64,000 nt of DNA, taken from NCBI GenBank assembly GCA_946122785.1, contig CAMGYJ010000002.1, forward strand, positions 20,496,492 through 20,560,491, given 5' to 3'. Of this stretch, positions 23,901 through 35,603 are shown in pieces. This DNA is from Linum tenue. Taxonomy: Eukaryota; Streptophyta; Magnoliopsida; Malpighiales; Linaceae. The position numbers were made by a program, and so were the translations under genes. Numbering within the stretch: the first letter of the stretch is position 1; every line of letters begins with the position of its first letter. The notes below the pieces were generated by a model. The model searched no databases. It was not told where the DNA came from and saw only the letters and a list, made by a program, of their open reading frames with translations.

Positions 23901-25360
23901 ACCAAAGCGTATGCTTCCATCGCCGAGATCAAGCCCATTGGTTTGGACTCTCTCCTTCTTAAGCCTTGGAACACGATTTGTCTTCCAAGTCCGTCAAATA
24001 GACGTACCTCCTTCTTCTGGCAATCCAACACAGCTCCGTGTCGAGATAACCAGTCCATGCCAAGTATGACATCAAATTCGTTGAAAGGCAGGATGATTAA
24101 TTCTGCCTCCAATTTTACTTCTTCTATCTTAATACAACAATTAGGCAGAATTCGATCTACCCTTACTGAAGTACCCAGAGGTGTTCGTACACCTAGACTG
24201 GTACTCAGTGTTCCCGGCATAATAGGAAATTTTGATGCGCACTTCTCCGATATGAAGGAGTGCGAAGATCCAGTATCGAATAATGCATATAAATTCTGGC
24301 CCATAAAAGAGATCGTACCGGTGACCACATCTGGAGCGGTCTCAGCAGCACCACGAGTAAGAGCAAAAACTCTGCCCTGTGATTGTGTCCCAGCTCCTTG
24401 TCCTCCTGTTTGGGACCCTTGTTTTCCCAGCGGGTAAGCATTTGCTCCAGTCCCTCTAAAGTTGTTGTTGCCACCTTGACTTCCTCTTCTTGTCCCGCTC
24501 CCAGACGGAGCTCTCGGTCCTTGCACAGATCCCACTGACTGCGTAGGTGCAGCACGACCGGAAGGACATTGATAACTCTTGTGTCCGGGTTGACCACAAG
24601 TGTAGCATACAATACCCATAGATTGGGACGCCATTCTGCACGCCCCCATGTGCATCCTCCCGCAAACTTGGCAAGGCGGGTATCCGGCAGGTCCAGTGTT
24701 GGCACGTGTAGTTGAACGTGCAATGCCTTGCCCGCTGTAGGTTTGGTTTAACCTTCGAGCCAGGTTATTTCCAGCTGATTGTGAAGGCTGGGTGTGTGCC
24801 TTCCTCTTTTCGCCCTTCTCTTTCCATGCTTGTTTCTTTTCATCCTCTATGCATTCTCTCCTTAGTGCAGCCTGTTTGATACTGGTTAGGTCAGTCATGT
24901 CTCCCGAAGATACTCCCGCCTTGATGTTTGGCCGAAGACCATCAAGGAATTGTTCAGCTAGCCTCCTCTCCCGATCTTCCTCGATATCAAACCATTCAGA
25001 GAGTTCAAAGAACCGCAAGTAGTAAGCCATGACCGTATTATCTCCTTGCTTCAGGTTGTCAAACTCTCGCCTTTTCTGGTTTAGCCATTGACGAGGAAAG
25101 AAAGCATTTTTGAACAAGACCATGAACTCCTGATATGAGATGGTTGGTGGAAAGGTTACTCCAGCCTTTTGAGATTTCCACCAACGCAGCGCATGTCCTT
25201 TTAAAAGCATTATCAACGCCTCCAGTCTCTGTCTCTCGTTGTAACGGAGGTAGTCAAATTGTACGTCCGTCTCTCTAAGCCAGTCAACAGCTTCTTGGGG
25301 ATCAGTTGACTCCCCTTTGAATTCGCGTAGACGGTTTTTCCACAATACTTCCATCGTCAC
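20945..25360 (-). CDS. Gag-pol polyprotein of a chromovirus (1471 aa)
   Basis: Single uninterrupted frame. The domains in order are: gag (about 10-175); zinc knuckle [14 protein letters not shown] (252-265); aspartic protease with DTGSS at 362-366; reverse transcriptase (about 565-745) with FIDD at 697-700; RNase H with YSDAS near 843; integrase with an H/C zinc finger (H1048, H1055, C1085, C1088) and catalytic D1118, D1179, E1215; then a GPY segment (1353) and a C-terminal chromodomain (about 1407-1460). All key residues are present, so the protein could be active. The listed 5' codon is GTG; the first ATG is two codons in, at 25354. The frame stays open upstream to a stop about 80 bp away, so a longer or spliced N-terminus is possible. 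Chromodomain integrases steer insertion towards particular chromatin (known for the group). Confidence 0.95.
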   Translation of the reverse strand: MTMEVLWKNRLREFKGESTDPQEAVDWLRETDVQFDYLRYNERQRLEALIMLLKGHALRWWKSQKAGVTFPPTISYQEFMVLFKNAFFPRQWLNQKRREFDNLKQGDNTVMAYYLRFFELSEWFDIEEDRERRLAEQFLDGLRPNIKAGVSSGDMTDLTSIKQAALRRECIEDEKKQAWKEKGEKRKAHTQPSQSAGNNLARRLNQTYSGQGIARSTTRANTGPAGYPPCQVCGRMHMGACRMASQSMGIVCYTCGQPGHKSYQCPSGRAAPTQSVGSVQGPRAPSGSGTRRGSQGGNNNFRGTGANAYPLGKQGSQTGGQGAGTQSQGRVFALTRGAAETAPDVVTGTISFMGQNLYALFDTGSSHSFISEKCASKFPIMPGTLSTSLGVRTPLGTSVRVDRILPNCCIKIEEVKLEAELIILPFNEFDVILGMDWLSRHGAVLDCQKKEVRLFDGLGRQIVFQGLRRRESKPMGLISAMEAYALVREGCQAFLVQVETKNEEKLEEVKVVNEFQDVFPDDLPGVPIEREVDFNIELVPGTAPISIPPYRMAPVELKELKEQLQELLDKGFIRPSTSPWGAPVLFVKKKDGSMRMCIDYRRLNKATVKNRYPLPRIDDLFDQLQGASVFSKIDLRSGYHQLKVEESTIPLTAFRTRYGHYEFLVMPFGLTNAPAVFMALMNKVFHEYLDKFVIVFIDDILIYSKSEEEHAEHLRMVLQTLREEKLYAKFSKCEFWIQEVLFLGHVVSGRGVEVDPKKIEAVVNWSPPKDVPQLRSFLGLAGYYRRFVEGFSKIASPLTKLLRKETRYVWTEECQKSFEELKRKLTSAPILTLPVEGGEYVVYSDASYQGLGCVLMQNGKVIAYASRQLRPHEVNYPTHDLELAAVVFALKLWRHYLYGETFKIMTDHKSLKYLMDQKELNGRQRRWIELLKDYDCTIDYHPGKANVVADALSRRERLPTLVEMRALGVEMQVEDITTLVAHLSIRPMLHDRIKMGQLEDPECIKARENIEAGNGNGYVLEDGILKMNGRMWVPKVKELKRDILEEAHSSLYAMHPGMTKMYNTIKPHFWWHGMKREVAEYVQSCLICQKTKAEHRAPAGLLQPLPLPEWKFEKITMDFVTRFPPTRSGKDAVWVIVDRMTKVSHFIPIRFKPSMEELARLYIAHVVRLHGVPISIVSDRDPSFTSHFWKSLHEAMGTKLNFSTAYHPQTDGQSERTILTLEEILRTCMMEVEGTWTDLLPMVEFAYNNSYHSSIQAAPFEALYGRKCRTPLCWDIEGTRVLSGPEMIQETTDKVKVIKERLRVAQDRQKLYADGRAREVSYDVGEKVFLKVSPWKGLMRFGKKGKLAPRYIGPYDIIAKIGPVAYKLELPTELEKIHNVFHVSMLKKYHVDPSHIIQQEDVVLEPDLTYEERPVSIVDQQIRVLRNKRIPMLKVIWRNHEGEAATWETEESMMKKYPELVEVYSTNIPPN

Positions 25361-25689
25361 TCCCGTCCCTTGTGGATTCCCAGCTGGAGGTGTGTAGCTG
25401 TTATGCTCCGATTGGTCACTATGGAGGAGGAAAAATCAATTTTTAGTTCTCGTTTTAAAAGGTAGGTTTAAATAAAATCGTAGGAAACTCTTTACCAAAT
25501 CATTCGAAAAATACATAAATAACTTTTCAAAACGATGTAACTGACTCAGACTATGCACACATCATCATGTTTTAGTCTCAGTCCCCAGCTAGGCTAGTGC
25601 AAGTACGGGTATGGAGTACCTCTCCCCTGCTGAGGGTAGCTAATCCTCAGGGGTGGAAGTAACATACCTATAATGCAGAAGGCTAACCA
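25361..25689 (-). other. 5' leader of the chromovirus
   Basis: Untranslated region between PBS and gag-pol. It contains no further ORF. It includes an AG acceptor-like CTCCATAG about 75 nt before the start codon. Confidence 0.6.
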
Positions 25690-25702
25690 GGCTCTGATAC
25701 CA
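25690..25702 (-). other. Primer binding site of the chromovirus
   Basis: The minus strand reads TGGTATCAGAGCC, complementary to the 3' end of initiator tRNA-Met, 2 nt from the 5' LTR. Confidence 0.95.
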
Positions 25703-25704
25703 GC

Positions 25705-28650
25705 TGTAACACCCCACCCTAAAATTCATGGGTCGAACCACTGGTTCGCCCGCACAGCAGAAAATACTAACGGGGTTTACGTATTAACTCATCATTCAAC
25801 ACATATGCAACTTTCGTTTACTAAACATAACTCGAGGTGAACATATATATATATTTCAAATCTAACGCGTTTATTAATATCCAATCTCATTTATTAAACA
25901 TACAACATCCAACTCATGACATCAAATCCAAACCCTTGTTCGTTGAAACTCAAATCTCCATCTTACATACTTTGGTACAATCCATAAATCATAATAACTC
26001 AATTGATCAAGTTCGATGCAATCAAATCCAACATAGTACATGTTTATGATACTTGGTTTAAAAACACAAAACATAGTTAAAACTCTCCTCCGACCAATCG
26101 TCCGCTACCTCATGATGGAGTAGCAGTTGCACAGCTCCAACGTCCAAGCTCAGTCCCTCTGCTGCGGATCTGAACACAAAAGGGGAGTGGGTCAGCTAAC
26201 TAATTTAGCTGGTGTGTGGCGCTGTTCCCTCCTACACGGCGAAGTCTATGGATACGTTTTTCCACAACAATCGATTAACCACCTAATCATGGCATCTAGG
26301 TTGAAGTCTTAACCTAGTATAATTCTCAACCTAGCATCCAATCTCCAAACAATATGCAAGTGCAATGCATTTCCATTTTATTAATTTGGGCGCCAAGGTC
26401 ACCATACATCCACCCCCGCTCGAGCCTCATCATCTCAGTGGTTATATCAGAAACCACAATCGTATCTCTCTGGCCACTGGCCTCATCGATCCTAATGATC
26501 ATCAGTAACGATATCAAATGGTTGGGGGTAGATGCAGGCCCTTTCTATGTCTATGTGATTAATATGAACATCATATAAAATCATCATTCTCATCAAAATC
26601 TCGATATAATAATCATCCATCTCAATCGATCTTGGTTTAATTACCAAGTCCATGCCAAACGTTAATTTGTACATCTCATGCATACGATAAAATTATCATA
26701 TCATCCATTCAATCATCGAGTAGAAATTCATTCGCAACCATTTATTGTTATCGTACATTCAACGTATAAGGTGGACGGTTTGAATCCTCGTACATGGTTC
26801 GTTAACCATTTAATCGGTGAATCACCGAGTAATTTGAAAGGCGGACCTGCCGTGGTAAAACTCCGAGAAGAGGAATGAGTGCCACTACTCGTAGTACACT
26901 TCTTACAACCATATTCCCAAAAGATTTCACCGGGTGAATTCCCAGGTAAGTGGACGAGTACCACGAAGGTCTCGATTAAAAACCACTAGCCTAGACAGAA
27001 TTCTCCCATGGTAGCTGTCCATCATTCAAATTATTACGAATTCGTTCGTGGTTTAATGGTTATCCCAAGTAGTCTTATTAGGGACATTATTATATCGTAG
27101 GCGGAATTTCACATAACTCATGGCATGAAATCACGTCATGAATTATTGAAATAGTAACAACGTAGTCTCAAGGAATTTCACGACTCGTAGGGATCAATTA
27201 CAAAACCGTAAATTCCAAATACTCGATTATGAATCATCCAATTCTACTCGAGTATCAAAATCATAATAACGACATTCTTCATTTTATCTTCATTAAATCC
27301 TCAACTATGTTTCAATATTAAACACATAGCACGTAGTAAAACACCGCCTATTCACCGCAGGGTCCACACACCTTATTTATGACGTAATTCAACTCTGCAC
27401 AGCTGCTGTAAAAATCCCAATACTCCTTGATAAAATTCTCCTCGTCTTTACGATCCTGTAGGCGAAAACGGTTCGTCGTTTGGACGTCAAACGAACAAAT
27501 TATGGCCAAAATACGAATTCTGTCAGTTCTGGAAGTAACAGGTACTGAATTTATAATTTTCTGGTCAACCAGAGAGTTGACCCTTCCTATGGAAAACGTC
27601 CGCTCAGGTCCTCAAACTTTTCGAATTGACAGAAACAGTACCTGACTTTCAGAAACTGACAGTTCTACGTGGCCAACTTGCGAGGCTCGTTTCTCCCTCG
27701 TCCGACGTCGAAAATTGATTCCGTCGAAACGTGCGTGCTCCTGGGATCGCCCTCTTTGCAACGGTACCCACCAATCACAGAATGGTTGAGGTCGGAGTTG
27801 ACGTCGTCGCCGTCACGGGATACGAACGAAACTCCGGCGAGGCTCCGACAAGGCTCAACGACGCTTCTAGCTTCGTGGGAGACCTCCCCAGACCTCTATG
27901 GCGAACTCCCAAACCCAGAACACCCAGAAACTCTCCTTATCTCTCTATTTCCCTCCCTTCCTTTAGTTGGGACTTATGGTCGTCATACGAGTTTTGGTTC
28001 TATATATATATACACAACCACCCAGTCATCCATTACTTCTTAGACAAAGTTGCTGTTGAGTATTAACTCCAAATCCAATCTCAAATTTCACAGCTCATGA
28101 AAATGGTGGGTCAATGTTGTCTTTCCTTTAAAAAAAATCAAACTAAAAGAAGAGAGAACGTGGCCCTCTTCCTTCCTTGCATTTGCATATGTAGGAAAGA
28201 TACTGCTGTCCATTTGCTTTTAACCCATAATGGGTTCTTTACTTTGTGGACAGAGACCACATACAGGGAACTTCGTTCCTTTCTTCAGAATTTGATCTCG
28301 TCAGGTAATAACTAACAACATTTACTTATGAGACTTACACATAAGTAGTGTGCAGCCCAACTGGTAAATGGTGATGATTGTGTCCTTTAGGTTGCTGGTT
28401 CGAATCCAGGTGGTGAATATATTTTTTTATCACTTCAGAATCTGCCAACGCCTGAGCTTACTAGTTCGTATTTTCGCCCCCACCATAATTCCTTCATTCC
28501 ATATTTATTTTCTCGATTTATCACATCTTAAATTGATGAGTACTCATAGTTCTTCCAAACCAGTATAATTCATTCCAACTATTGTTGGTGTTCTTTGTTC
28601 CAACTTCAAACCGGTTGATGATAGATTTAACCCAGATACGGGATGTTACA
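25705..28650 (-). repeat. 5' LTR of the chromovirus
   Basis: 2946 bp, paired with 17879-20824. It is followed by the target duplication GCAAG at 28651-28655. Confidence 0.95.
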
Positions 28651-29409
28651 GCAAGGGCTAGAAGTGTTATGTGAAAAATCTCGTCATTGATAATGGAAAT
28701 ATAACACTAAGATTAATTTCTAGTGAAGTTATCTAAGTTGATCATTTAGATCAAGTGATAACAAAAGTGGGGCCCACCTAGAAATTTGTTAAAGCATCGA
28801 AGGGAATGGACTCGTGGCCTAGGACAAATCATCATGGCGGTAACTCTACCTAAGCAGGATTGGCAGACCCAACCTCTAGGTTCAAGGAGAAAACAAAGTT
28901 GTGAATGATGGTCCGACATTGTCAACTTATTTAAAGTCCATTCTCATGATGAGACAATGTCCAAAATATAAGGGTAAACCTAAATATGAAAGGTTTTTAA
29001 TGGTTTCTAAGTTTGACAAGTGTTGTGATCAAATAGTGTATTTTCAGAATACATGTTTAGAAATCACCTATGTGAGTGTGAAGTGGAGCCGCTTAAAGGA
29101 GAATAAAAGAAGGCCAATTCTCTACGCACTCATGAAACCAGGCGGTGTTCATGGCTGAAACGAACACAACAATGAGAACCAACGAGCGGATAAGAGTTGG
29201 TTGTGTGACATATGTTGTCTTAGTATACAAGAAAAACCGACGGTTCAAAGATATCACATCTACCGATTGGTGAGTATACTCGATATATGTTCACTAAGGA
29301 AGGTTCAAAGGGAAACCTACCTATTCCGATGCAACTAATTCTTAGTCGAGAATCACACGATATTTTGCATAGTTTTTAAAGTACAACATTCTCCATTCAT
29401 GTGGGGGAT
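28651..29409 (+). repeat. Internal region 3' half, copy 4, right part
   Basis: Continues the block broken at 17878 (GCAAGGGCTAGAAGTG...) and ends in the purine tract ATGTGGGGGAT before the LTR at 29410. The 85-residue ORF at 28901 has a close counterpart at 690-947, but it has no domain and is broken in copies 2 and 3, so it is not called a gene. Confidence 0.75.
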
Positions 29410-30135
29410 TGTTGGGATTTTTAGTGGTGTGAATGGAAATAAAAGGGGAAAGTTTCAAGAGAGTCTCTTGAAGTACCATGTTGGTAAGATGTGGGAAGGC
29501 ACGGCCTCGAATTCGATCAATTTGATGGAATATGTGGTTAATTGGTTAAATTGGCTTGTCTAACCAAATGGACCAAACCAAACCGAGTTGAACCAAATCG
29601 AACCGAACCGATGTGGCGGTTGGAATAACCAAATCGGTCCAACTTCCATGAGGCCGAACCAATGCAATGGTTGAAATATTTTAAACGAACCAATGCAATG
29701 GTTGGGGTGTAACCACCCATACGAAGAGTTGCCTCCCTTCGTACGCACCCCTTCATTTTCTATAAAAAGCACCTAACCCCCCTCTGGTTTTTGACATCAG
29801 TTTTTCCCGGTACCAAAATTCTGCCAAAGTCCAAAACTGTTTTTTCTGCATTCTTTTTCAAAAGAAAAATAGAGTCAAGTGTGGTTCTCGCCGTTTCGCT
29901 GCGTTCGATGGTTTCCGGGGTTTGAGGTACCGCTACGCCGGAAAAGGTACGTCCTTTCTATCTTGGGAGGAATCATTCCATAACCTTGGGTACTTGAGGG
30001 GAATAAGATTCTTTAAGGAGAGATAGTGAATTCTATCGGCTAGGACGCTTGCATGTGTCTTTGCATGTTTTTCTTAATCTTATGTGTTTGCTTGTGTTGC
30101 AAGAAAAATAGTATACGTGAACAATTTTCCCAACA
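29410..30135 (+). repeat. LTR, type A, third copy (726 bp)
   Basis: TGTTGGGATTTTTAG...TTTTCCCAACA. It is more diverged than the copies at 3358 and 13254, and its TATA motif is TATAAAAA at 29761. It marks the right edge of the retroelement block; the sequence after it is unrelated. Confidence 0.8.
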
Positions 30136-30580
30136 ATAGTGTTTCTGTTTGTAAATATCTGTGTAATTAACTGCGTTGATTAGTAGTGATTCGGTAGTTG
30201 TGATTCTTATTTGTATATATTAGCACGTAGTAGTTATTTTTAAGTAGTTATTTTTATTGTAATTATTGGTTTTTGTTAACTATTAGTAGCGTTTTGCTTA
30301 TAATTACTATAAATTTTTCCAAATTTAATAGAAAATAATTATTCTTAGTAGTGATTATTAGTAATCGGTAGTACTAGTTAAATTAAATTAAAATAACTAG
30401 TGGTACTTGTATAAAAACACTACTATATAAGCCACCAAAATTACTACTTAAAATCAGTAAAACATTACTAACTAGAATAAAATAGCTACGATATTTATAT
30501 AAAAACACTACTATAAGATATCGGAATTGCTACTATATTCTGATTTTGATACAAATTGCCAAATAATTATTCTCTAAAAG
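30136..30580. other. AT-rich intergenic DNA
   Basis: Short direct repeats such as TATAAAAACACTACTAT and TAGTAGTTATT. No gene, RNA or element end was recognised. Confidence 0.5.
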
Positions 30581-31140
30581 CCTTGTTATAAGAACCGAAC
30601 CAGATCAACGGTCGGGCCACTAGAACCGTCAAACCAGTTACGATAGCGGTCCGGTTCATTGTTTGAACGGTTATTGATGGACCAAACGGTTTTTCACGGT
30701 TCAACATAAAATCAGATGAACCGACACGGTTTAACTGGTCCATTGGTTCACTATTTTAACAAAAAAAAATATTTTAACATAAACTAAGACCATCAAATCA
30801 TAATTATTAATTTTATATATGCTTCCTCAACCTAATTGTCGATTTTACATTGTCTACTACCAACTAGAACCGTAATTTTTAATTTGAATTAAAAAATGTG
30901 GTTTCTTTTGTGAGATGGTTGGAATGATTTATTAGATATTTTCGTGATGATATGAATTTGAACTTGTTTACGGTCAATGATAATTTCATTCTTAAATTAG
31001 TGTAATATACAAGTCTTATATGTTATATATCATTAACGGTTTTATCAACGGTTCACCAACAGTTTTGTATCGGTTAACCAGTGAACCCTTAAACCACTAA
31101 ATTTTCCGGTTCAGCCTCCGGTCCGGTTATGAAAACAGAT
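30581..31140. mobile_element. hAT-type MITE (560 bp)
   Basis: Flanked by the 8-bp direct repeat TCTAAAAG (30573-30580 and 31141-31148). The imperfect terminal inverted repeats are TTATAAGAACCGAACC at the left and, read inward from the right, TTTCATAACCGGACC. The interior is rich in AACCGGTT-like words and has no coding potential. An 8-bp duplication is typical of hAT elements. Confidence 0.65.
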
Positions 31141-32639
31141 TCTAAAAGAGAGAGGAAACATATTTTAAAATTAATTAATTTATTAAATTTGATTTCATGA
31201 ATTACCAAAAATACCCCTCATTAATCCCATCATCATATTTATTTAAAACTAATAAATTTTAAATAAATAATTATTAAAATGGTTAGTACCGTGCTAACCC
31301 CTTATGGAGTTAGCACTCTAACTCCTCCCTGTTGTGTGTCTATTTTTTATATTTTGTTTCACAAACATGTTCAAAATTAGCTTTTCATTATATTTTGTTT
31401 TAAAATTAGCTTTTTATTATATTTTGTGTTGTGTGCACATTTTTTATATTTTATTTCAGAAACGTGTCTACCTATGAAATGTTAAAATTTATTTTTAATT
31501 GTTGTATTTTGTTATTAGGAGTGAAAATGAAATGACGTCTTATCATCACTCAATTGAAGAGAGTATAAGATTTTATCAAAATTTAGCTTTATATGTATTA
31601 GATTTGAACGATTAGAAAGAGGTGAAGAAGACGATCCTAGTACTAAAAGAAGAACATGTCCAAAATAGATTTATCGAAGGCCTCACATCAAGAAATTAGT
31701 TTGTTTCAATTTTTAACCCACCAGTATGGTCCATACTTTGCGCACACTAGGTGGAACGTTTTTTTAATCTAGAGGGTGAATGTTTCCTCTTACAAACTCC
31801 TATTGGATTTGGAGGCATAAAAATAATCTATAGATCAAGGGATCAAAATTTCAAGAATTATTCTTCTGTTCTACATTTATTTCTCTCTCGGGTTTTTTCT
31901 TCAAGAAAAATATGTTATTCAAATGCAAATAAACCACACAACAATTAACATACCCTAATGGTTCTGTCCGGTCCGGATCGAACCAAATTCATGAGGACCG
32001 CGATTTATTAGTGAAAGACATCTTAGGATCAAGGATCAAACCATCATTGCATTCAGTTCATTTGGTCTGATTCCGTCCGGTTCAAATATCAATGTGATCC
32101 ATTGTTTCTTCAATAATTGTAAAATTCGCTGAGATCAAGGACCGAACCGCATTATACTTAATTCGGTCATGTACGGACTGAACCATTACGTTGCACAACC
32201 GTATCTACTACAACCGTCGACGGGCTAAAGGGAGATTTGAATCCTAGCCGTAACAAAGTGCGCCACCAAACCTAGTAAGAAATTTAAAAAGGGTAAGGTA
32301 ACAAACTAATTGAAGGGATTCAAAGAAATCATGTCCTGGGAAAACTCAGCCCACCCATCAAAGTTTAAAATCGGATCAAGGTTTTACTAGTATGAAATAG
32401 TTGAGCTGCATTTTTCTATATAAAATATCTTAGCCACTCACTTATTTGAACAACCTCCAAATACAATCTTACAATTAACTTGGCAGTTGGGACAATAGTC
32501 AAATACACATAGACACTGAGTCTTTCTAAAATTCACTTGGACTTTATATTCTTAACTACAAAGATATAGACTTCAAATTCTCTCGGACTTTCATATATTT
32601 AATTAAAGATGCTTCAATCCAAAAAAAAGTGCAAAATAA
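31141..32639. other. Intergenic DNA with a degenerate MITE
   Basis: AT-rich and without genes. About 31950-32203 is a decayed relative of the MITE at 59436 (shared words such as AAATTCATGAGGACCGCG and ATTAGTGAAAGACAT), and its right end reads inward as GTTGTGCAACG. A GTTAGCAC/GTGCTAAC palindrome lies at about 31288-31320. Nothing else was recognised. Confidence 0.5.
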
Positions 32640-32752
32640 GGGGACATAACTCAAATGGTATAATGTTAGCTTAGCATGCAAGAGGTTATGGAGATGGGGG
32701 TATAGCTTAGCATGTGAAAGGTTCGGGGAGATGGATACCCCACATTTCCATA
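32640..32752 (+). pseudogene. tRNA-Ala(AGC) relics, two overlapping remnants
   Basis: GGGGACATAACTCAAATGGTA... keeps CTTAGCATGC, then a second partial copy GGTATAGCTTAGCATG ends ATACCCCACATTTCCA. The stems are broken, so it is not functional. Confidence 0.7.
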
Positions 32753-32922
32753 ATGTTAAGATTTCATATAATTTATTTATTTGAGCATGTAATAACTCAA
32801 TAATCATCATTAATTTCCCTATACATATAATGCACTCCTATAATATAGGCTTTAAATTCACTTGCATTTCATATTTTTAACTGAAGCAATATATACTACA
32901 ATTTGAACATAGTGCATAACAA

Positions 32923-32993
32923 GGGATGTAGCTTACATGGTAGAGCGCTAACTTAGCATGCGAAAGGTAGGGGATTGATATCTCACATCTCCA
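32923..32993 (+). pseudogene. tRNA-Ala(AGC) pseudogene
   Basis: GGGATGTAGCTTACATGG...CACATCTCCA. The anticodon AGC remains, but one acceptor base is lost and the anticodon and T stems are mismatched. It sits in the same flanking unit as the intact gene at 35094. Confidence 0.8.
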
Positions 32994-33109
32994 GAATTAT
33001 TAAACATTTTACAATTTATTTAATTGGGAACTTTTAATTATTTCACAATTTATTTGATTTGAGTAAGTATGAGTTAACAATAATCATCATTTTTTCCTAT
33101 AAAATATAA

Positions 33110-34920
33110 CTAGCACCGGACCCGACCCTTTGGTCGGGAGAGATTAGATCGGGAATATGGTATATAATATGAATATGATAGGTGTTCGAAAATACATGTA
33201 ATGTTTGGCTATGCATCTTGTGCTTAGAATATAATAAAACATGAAAAAATAAGATATAAAAAATTGGTATAATTATTTAATGAGGGAAGAAATACATATA
33301 ACTATTTCTTTTATGAATAGAAATACATATAACTATTTGTCTCTTAATCCTTGAGTAGACGATATAAATATCAGAAGTTCTTCTCATAATACATACTTAA
33401 TTAACTTTAAGAAAGAAAGAAAGTACTGGTCTCTTATATAATTCAATTTTTCCATGAAGTGTTTTCCCCGTGGAGAGCATCATTGGTGCTCACAGTGCGG
33501 GTAACTGGAAGTGAAGTTGCAGGATTTGAAATATATATGAAATGATACAAAAGTTGTGACTAATAGTTAGTTAGATAATGTATTGTGTATGGGTGATTGC
33601 CCAAATGACTCTCAGGTTGCAAATATGACTAGTAACGATGTAGTAATTTTTCTACAAAAAATTATGTATTTATTGATGAAATAAATATAAAAATAATAAA
33701 GAATAAAGATTTATGAATATATAAGATTAAATAGGTCCATGTGGAAAATGACAATTTGCAAACATCTTACCATGGTTTAAGAGATAATCAAAATGAAGTT
33801 ATGTCTACAATTGAACAAATGTTGGCACGTTATTTGACAACTTTGTAGGAGTCATCTTTAATAGTATTTTCATACCCCTAAGTCTGGCATAAGCAATAAC
33901 ATATACCAAGGTTATTTAACTCTAACAATGAGCATGTATATATTTATAATATTCATAAGATCATTTACTTACAGGTTTAACAAATGGTATTCAAGTTGAA
34001 ATATCTATTGGATGTTGGAGATGCAACAAAGTAATACTTCCCTAGCAATGATAAAAACAACTTAGTAGTTGGATTATGTTGTACTAAAGTAAGTACACAG
34101 ACCACAGTTGATTGAGACATTGAGTATTATAACTTCAAATTTAGAAATCAATGAGTCTTTCGGTACTATTTTGATCAAGGCCCCCTAATACACACGAGGT
34201 GATAATATGAGATGGATAGAATATCTAAAACATGCAAATAGACTACAAATGACAATAATAGTCAAATAACTCAATCCAATAGTTTTAGGTGTACATTTTT
34301 TAACATTTCATGGAAAGGTCATACATAAAAGTTGAAATGATGGTTGTGTATGGTGAACTGAGCCAACCAAAACTGTGACAATAATTGTGGATTATAAGTT
34401 TTGCAGTATGATATAGAAATTGCCTACTATAAGTGCATGAGAATTCTCTTCCAAAAAGAAAATAAAAATCCAAACTTTAAATTCCAACAATACCAAAGCC
34501 TCCCAAAAGACACTAATCTAGATAGTAAGTATTTTATGTAATTCAAAAAAAAAAATTTGTTTGTAAAATTTCAAATAGATTAGATAGTGTATAAAAATTA
34601 GTTCCAATAGTCGAATAAAAAAACACATGACATGGTTTGTAATTAATTAATGAACTAGAGAACAAATGAGGGGGCTAAAGGGCCTAGTTCCAATTATGAG
34701 CTCTAGTATGCTTTTTGGTTAGTACAGCTGTTAATATACTAAAACACTATCTATGAACTATTTTTTTTATGAATATCATCTAATTATTTAAAAATGTCTA
34801 ATGAGTCTTCATCATAATAAATTAGTTTATTACGTATCATTAATTTATTTTTTCCTTTTCTTTATCTAACTGCATTAGGACTTATGCCCGCAACGTTTAA
34901 ATTCTTTAATAACCACTATT
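33110..34920 (-). mobile_element. Truncated Helitron, 3' end intact
   Basis: On the plus strand it begins CTAG after an A, then CCCGACC-CTTT-GGTCGGG at 33120-33137. Read on the minus strand this is a perfect 7-bp hairpin, then about 10 nt, then CTAG, the classical Helitron 3' end. The body is similar to the 3' part of the large Helitron (35576 to about 36780) but clearly diverged. The TC end is absent; at about 34920 it runs into a tRNA-array unit. The interior holds only broken RPA-like exons. Confidence 0.7.
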
Positions 34921-35093
34921 TTTATGTTAAGATTTCATGTAATTTATTTATTTGGGCATGCAAATACTCAATAATTATCATTAATTTCCCTATAAATATA
35001 ATGCACTCCTATAATATAGGCTTCAAATTCACTTGCATTTCATATTTTTAACTGAAGCAATATATAATGCAATTTGAACATAGTGCACAACAA

Positions 35094-35166
35094 GGGGATG
35101 TAGCTCAGATGGTAGAGCGCTCGCTTAGCATGCGAGAGGTACGGGGATCGATACCCCGCATCTCCA
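35094..35166 (+). tRNA. tRNA-Ala (anticodon AGC)
   Basis: 73 nt with all four stems. The acceptor is GGGGATG/CATCTCC with one G-U pair, the D stem GCTC/GAGC, the anticodon stem CTCGC/GCGAG with loop TTAGCAT, and the T stem CGGGG/CCCCG with loop ATCGATA. This loop is usual in plant nuclear tRNA-Ala. CCA is not encoded beyond the A. The upstream CACAACAA matches the CAA start motif of plant tRNA genes, and TTTTT follows at 35170 as a pol III terminator. It is the best preserved member of the array. Confidence 0.95.
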
Positions 35167-35169
35167 GAA

Positions 35170-35423
35170 TTTTTAAACATTTTATAATTTATTTAATTGA
35201 GGAACTTTTAACCTTTTTACAATTTATTTGATTTGAGTATGTAATGAGTTAACAAGCATCATCATTTTTCCTATAAAATATAATGTATTCCTGTTTTATT
35301 TTTAAACATTTTACAATTTATTTAATTGAGGAACTTTTAACCATTTTACAATTTATTTGATTTGAGTATGTAATGAGTTAAAAAGCATCATCATTTTTCC
35401 TATAAAATATAATGTATTCCTGT
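35170..35423 (+). repeat. Tandem duplication of the tRNA 3' flank
   Basis: About 35172-35299 is repeated at about 35301-35423, with small differences. Both contain TTTAATTGAGGAACTTTTAACC. It shows that the array grows and shrinks by local duplication. Confidence 0.7.
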
Positions 35424-35575
35424 TAAAACATGCTTCAAATTCACTTGGACGTTATATTTTTTAAGTAAAGAGATAGGCTTCAATCTGACCACATTGCACT
35501 TACGATTTCTGAAAATCTATTTATTTGAGCATGTAGTTACTTAACAATCATCAACATTATTTCCTTTATATATAA

Positions 35576-35603
35576 CTAGCATTGGACCCGGCCGGTTGGC
35601 CGG
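35576..35603 (-). other. Helitron 3' terminus: hairpin and CTAG
   Basis: Plus strand CTAGCATTGGA then CCCGGCC-GGTT-GGCCGGG. The 7-bp GC stem is perfect and differs from that at 33120 by a compensating pair (CCCGACC/GGTCGGG versus CCCGGCC/GGCCGGG). Confidence 0.85.

Larger units (their letters stand above)
17879..28650 (-). mobile_element. Full-length chromodomain Ty3/gypsy retrotransposon (10772 bp)
   Basis: Two 2946-bp LTRs (TGTAACACC...GATGTTACA), an initiator-tRNA-Met PBS, one gag-pol ORF and a polypurine tract, with target duplication GCAAG at 17874-17878 and 28651-28655. The element reads on the minus strand. The unoccupied target is present at about 434-450. No difference was noticed between the LTRs on reading, and gag-pol is open, so insertion is very recent. 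LTR start, domain order and the C-terminal chromodomain fit the Tekay/Del group of chromoviruses. Confidence 0.95.

Noticed and set aside
21550..24723. Many plus-strand and other-frame ORFs over gag-pol (up to 172 aa)
   Set aside because: Shadows of the 1471-residue gag-pol frame; no domains of their own.
1..30135. Endogenous pararetrovirus or other viral insertion
   Set aside because: The only reverse transcriptase, integrase and capsid-like genes belong to LTR retrotransposons with LTRs, PBS and target duplications; no movement or coat protein seen.
30300..30580. Possible solo LTR or MITE in the AT-rich stretch
   Set aside because: Only short direct repeats; no inverted ends and no target duplication found.
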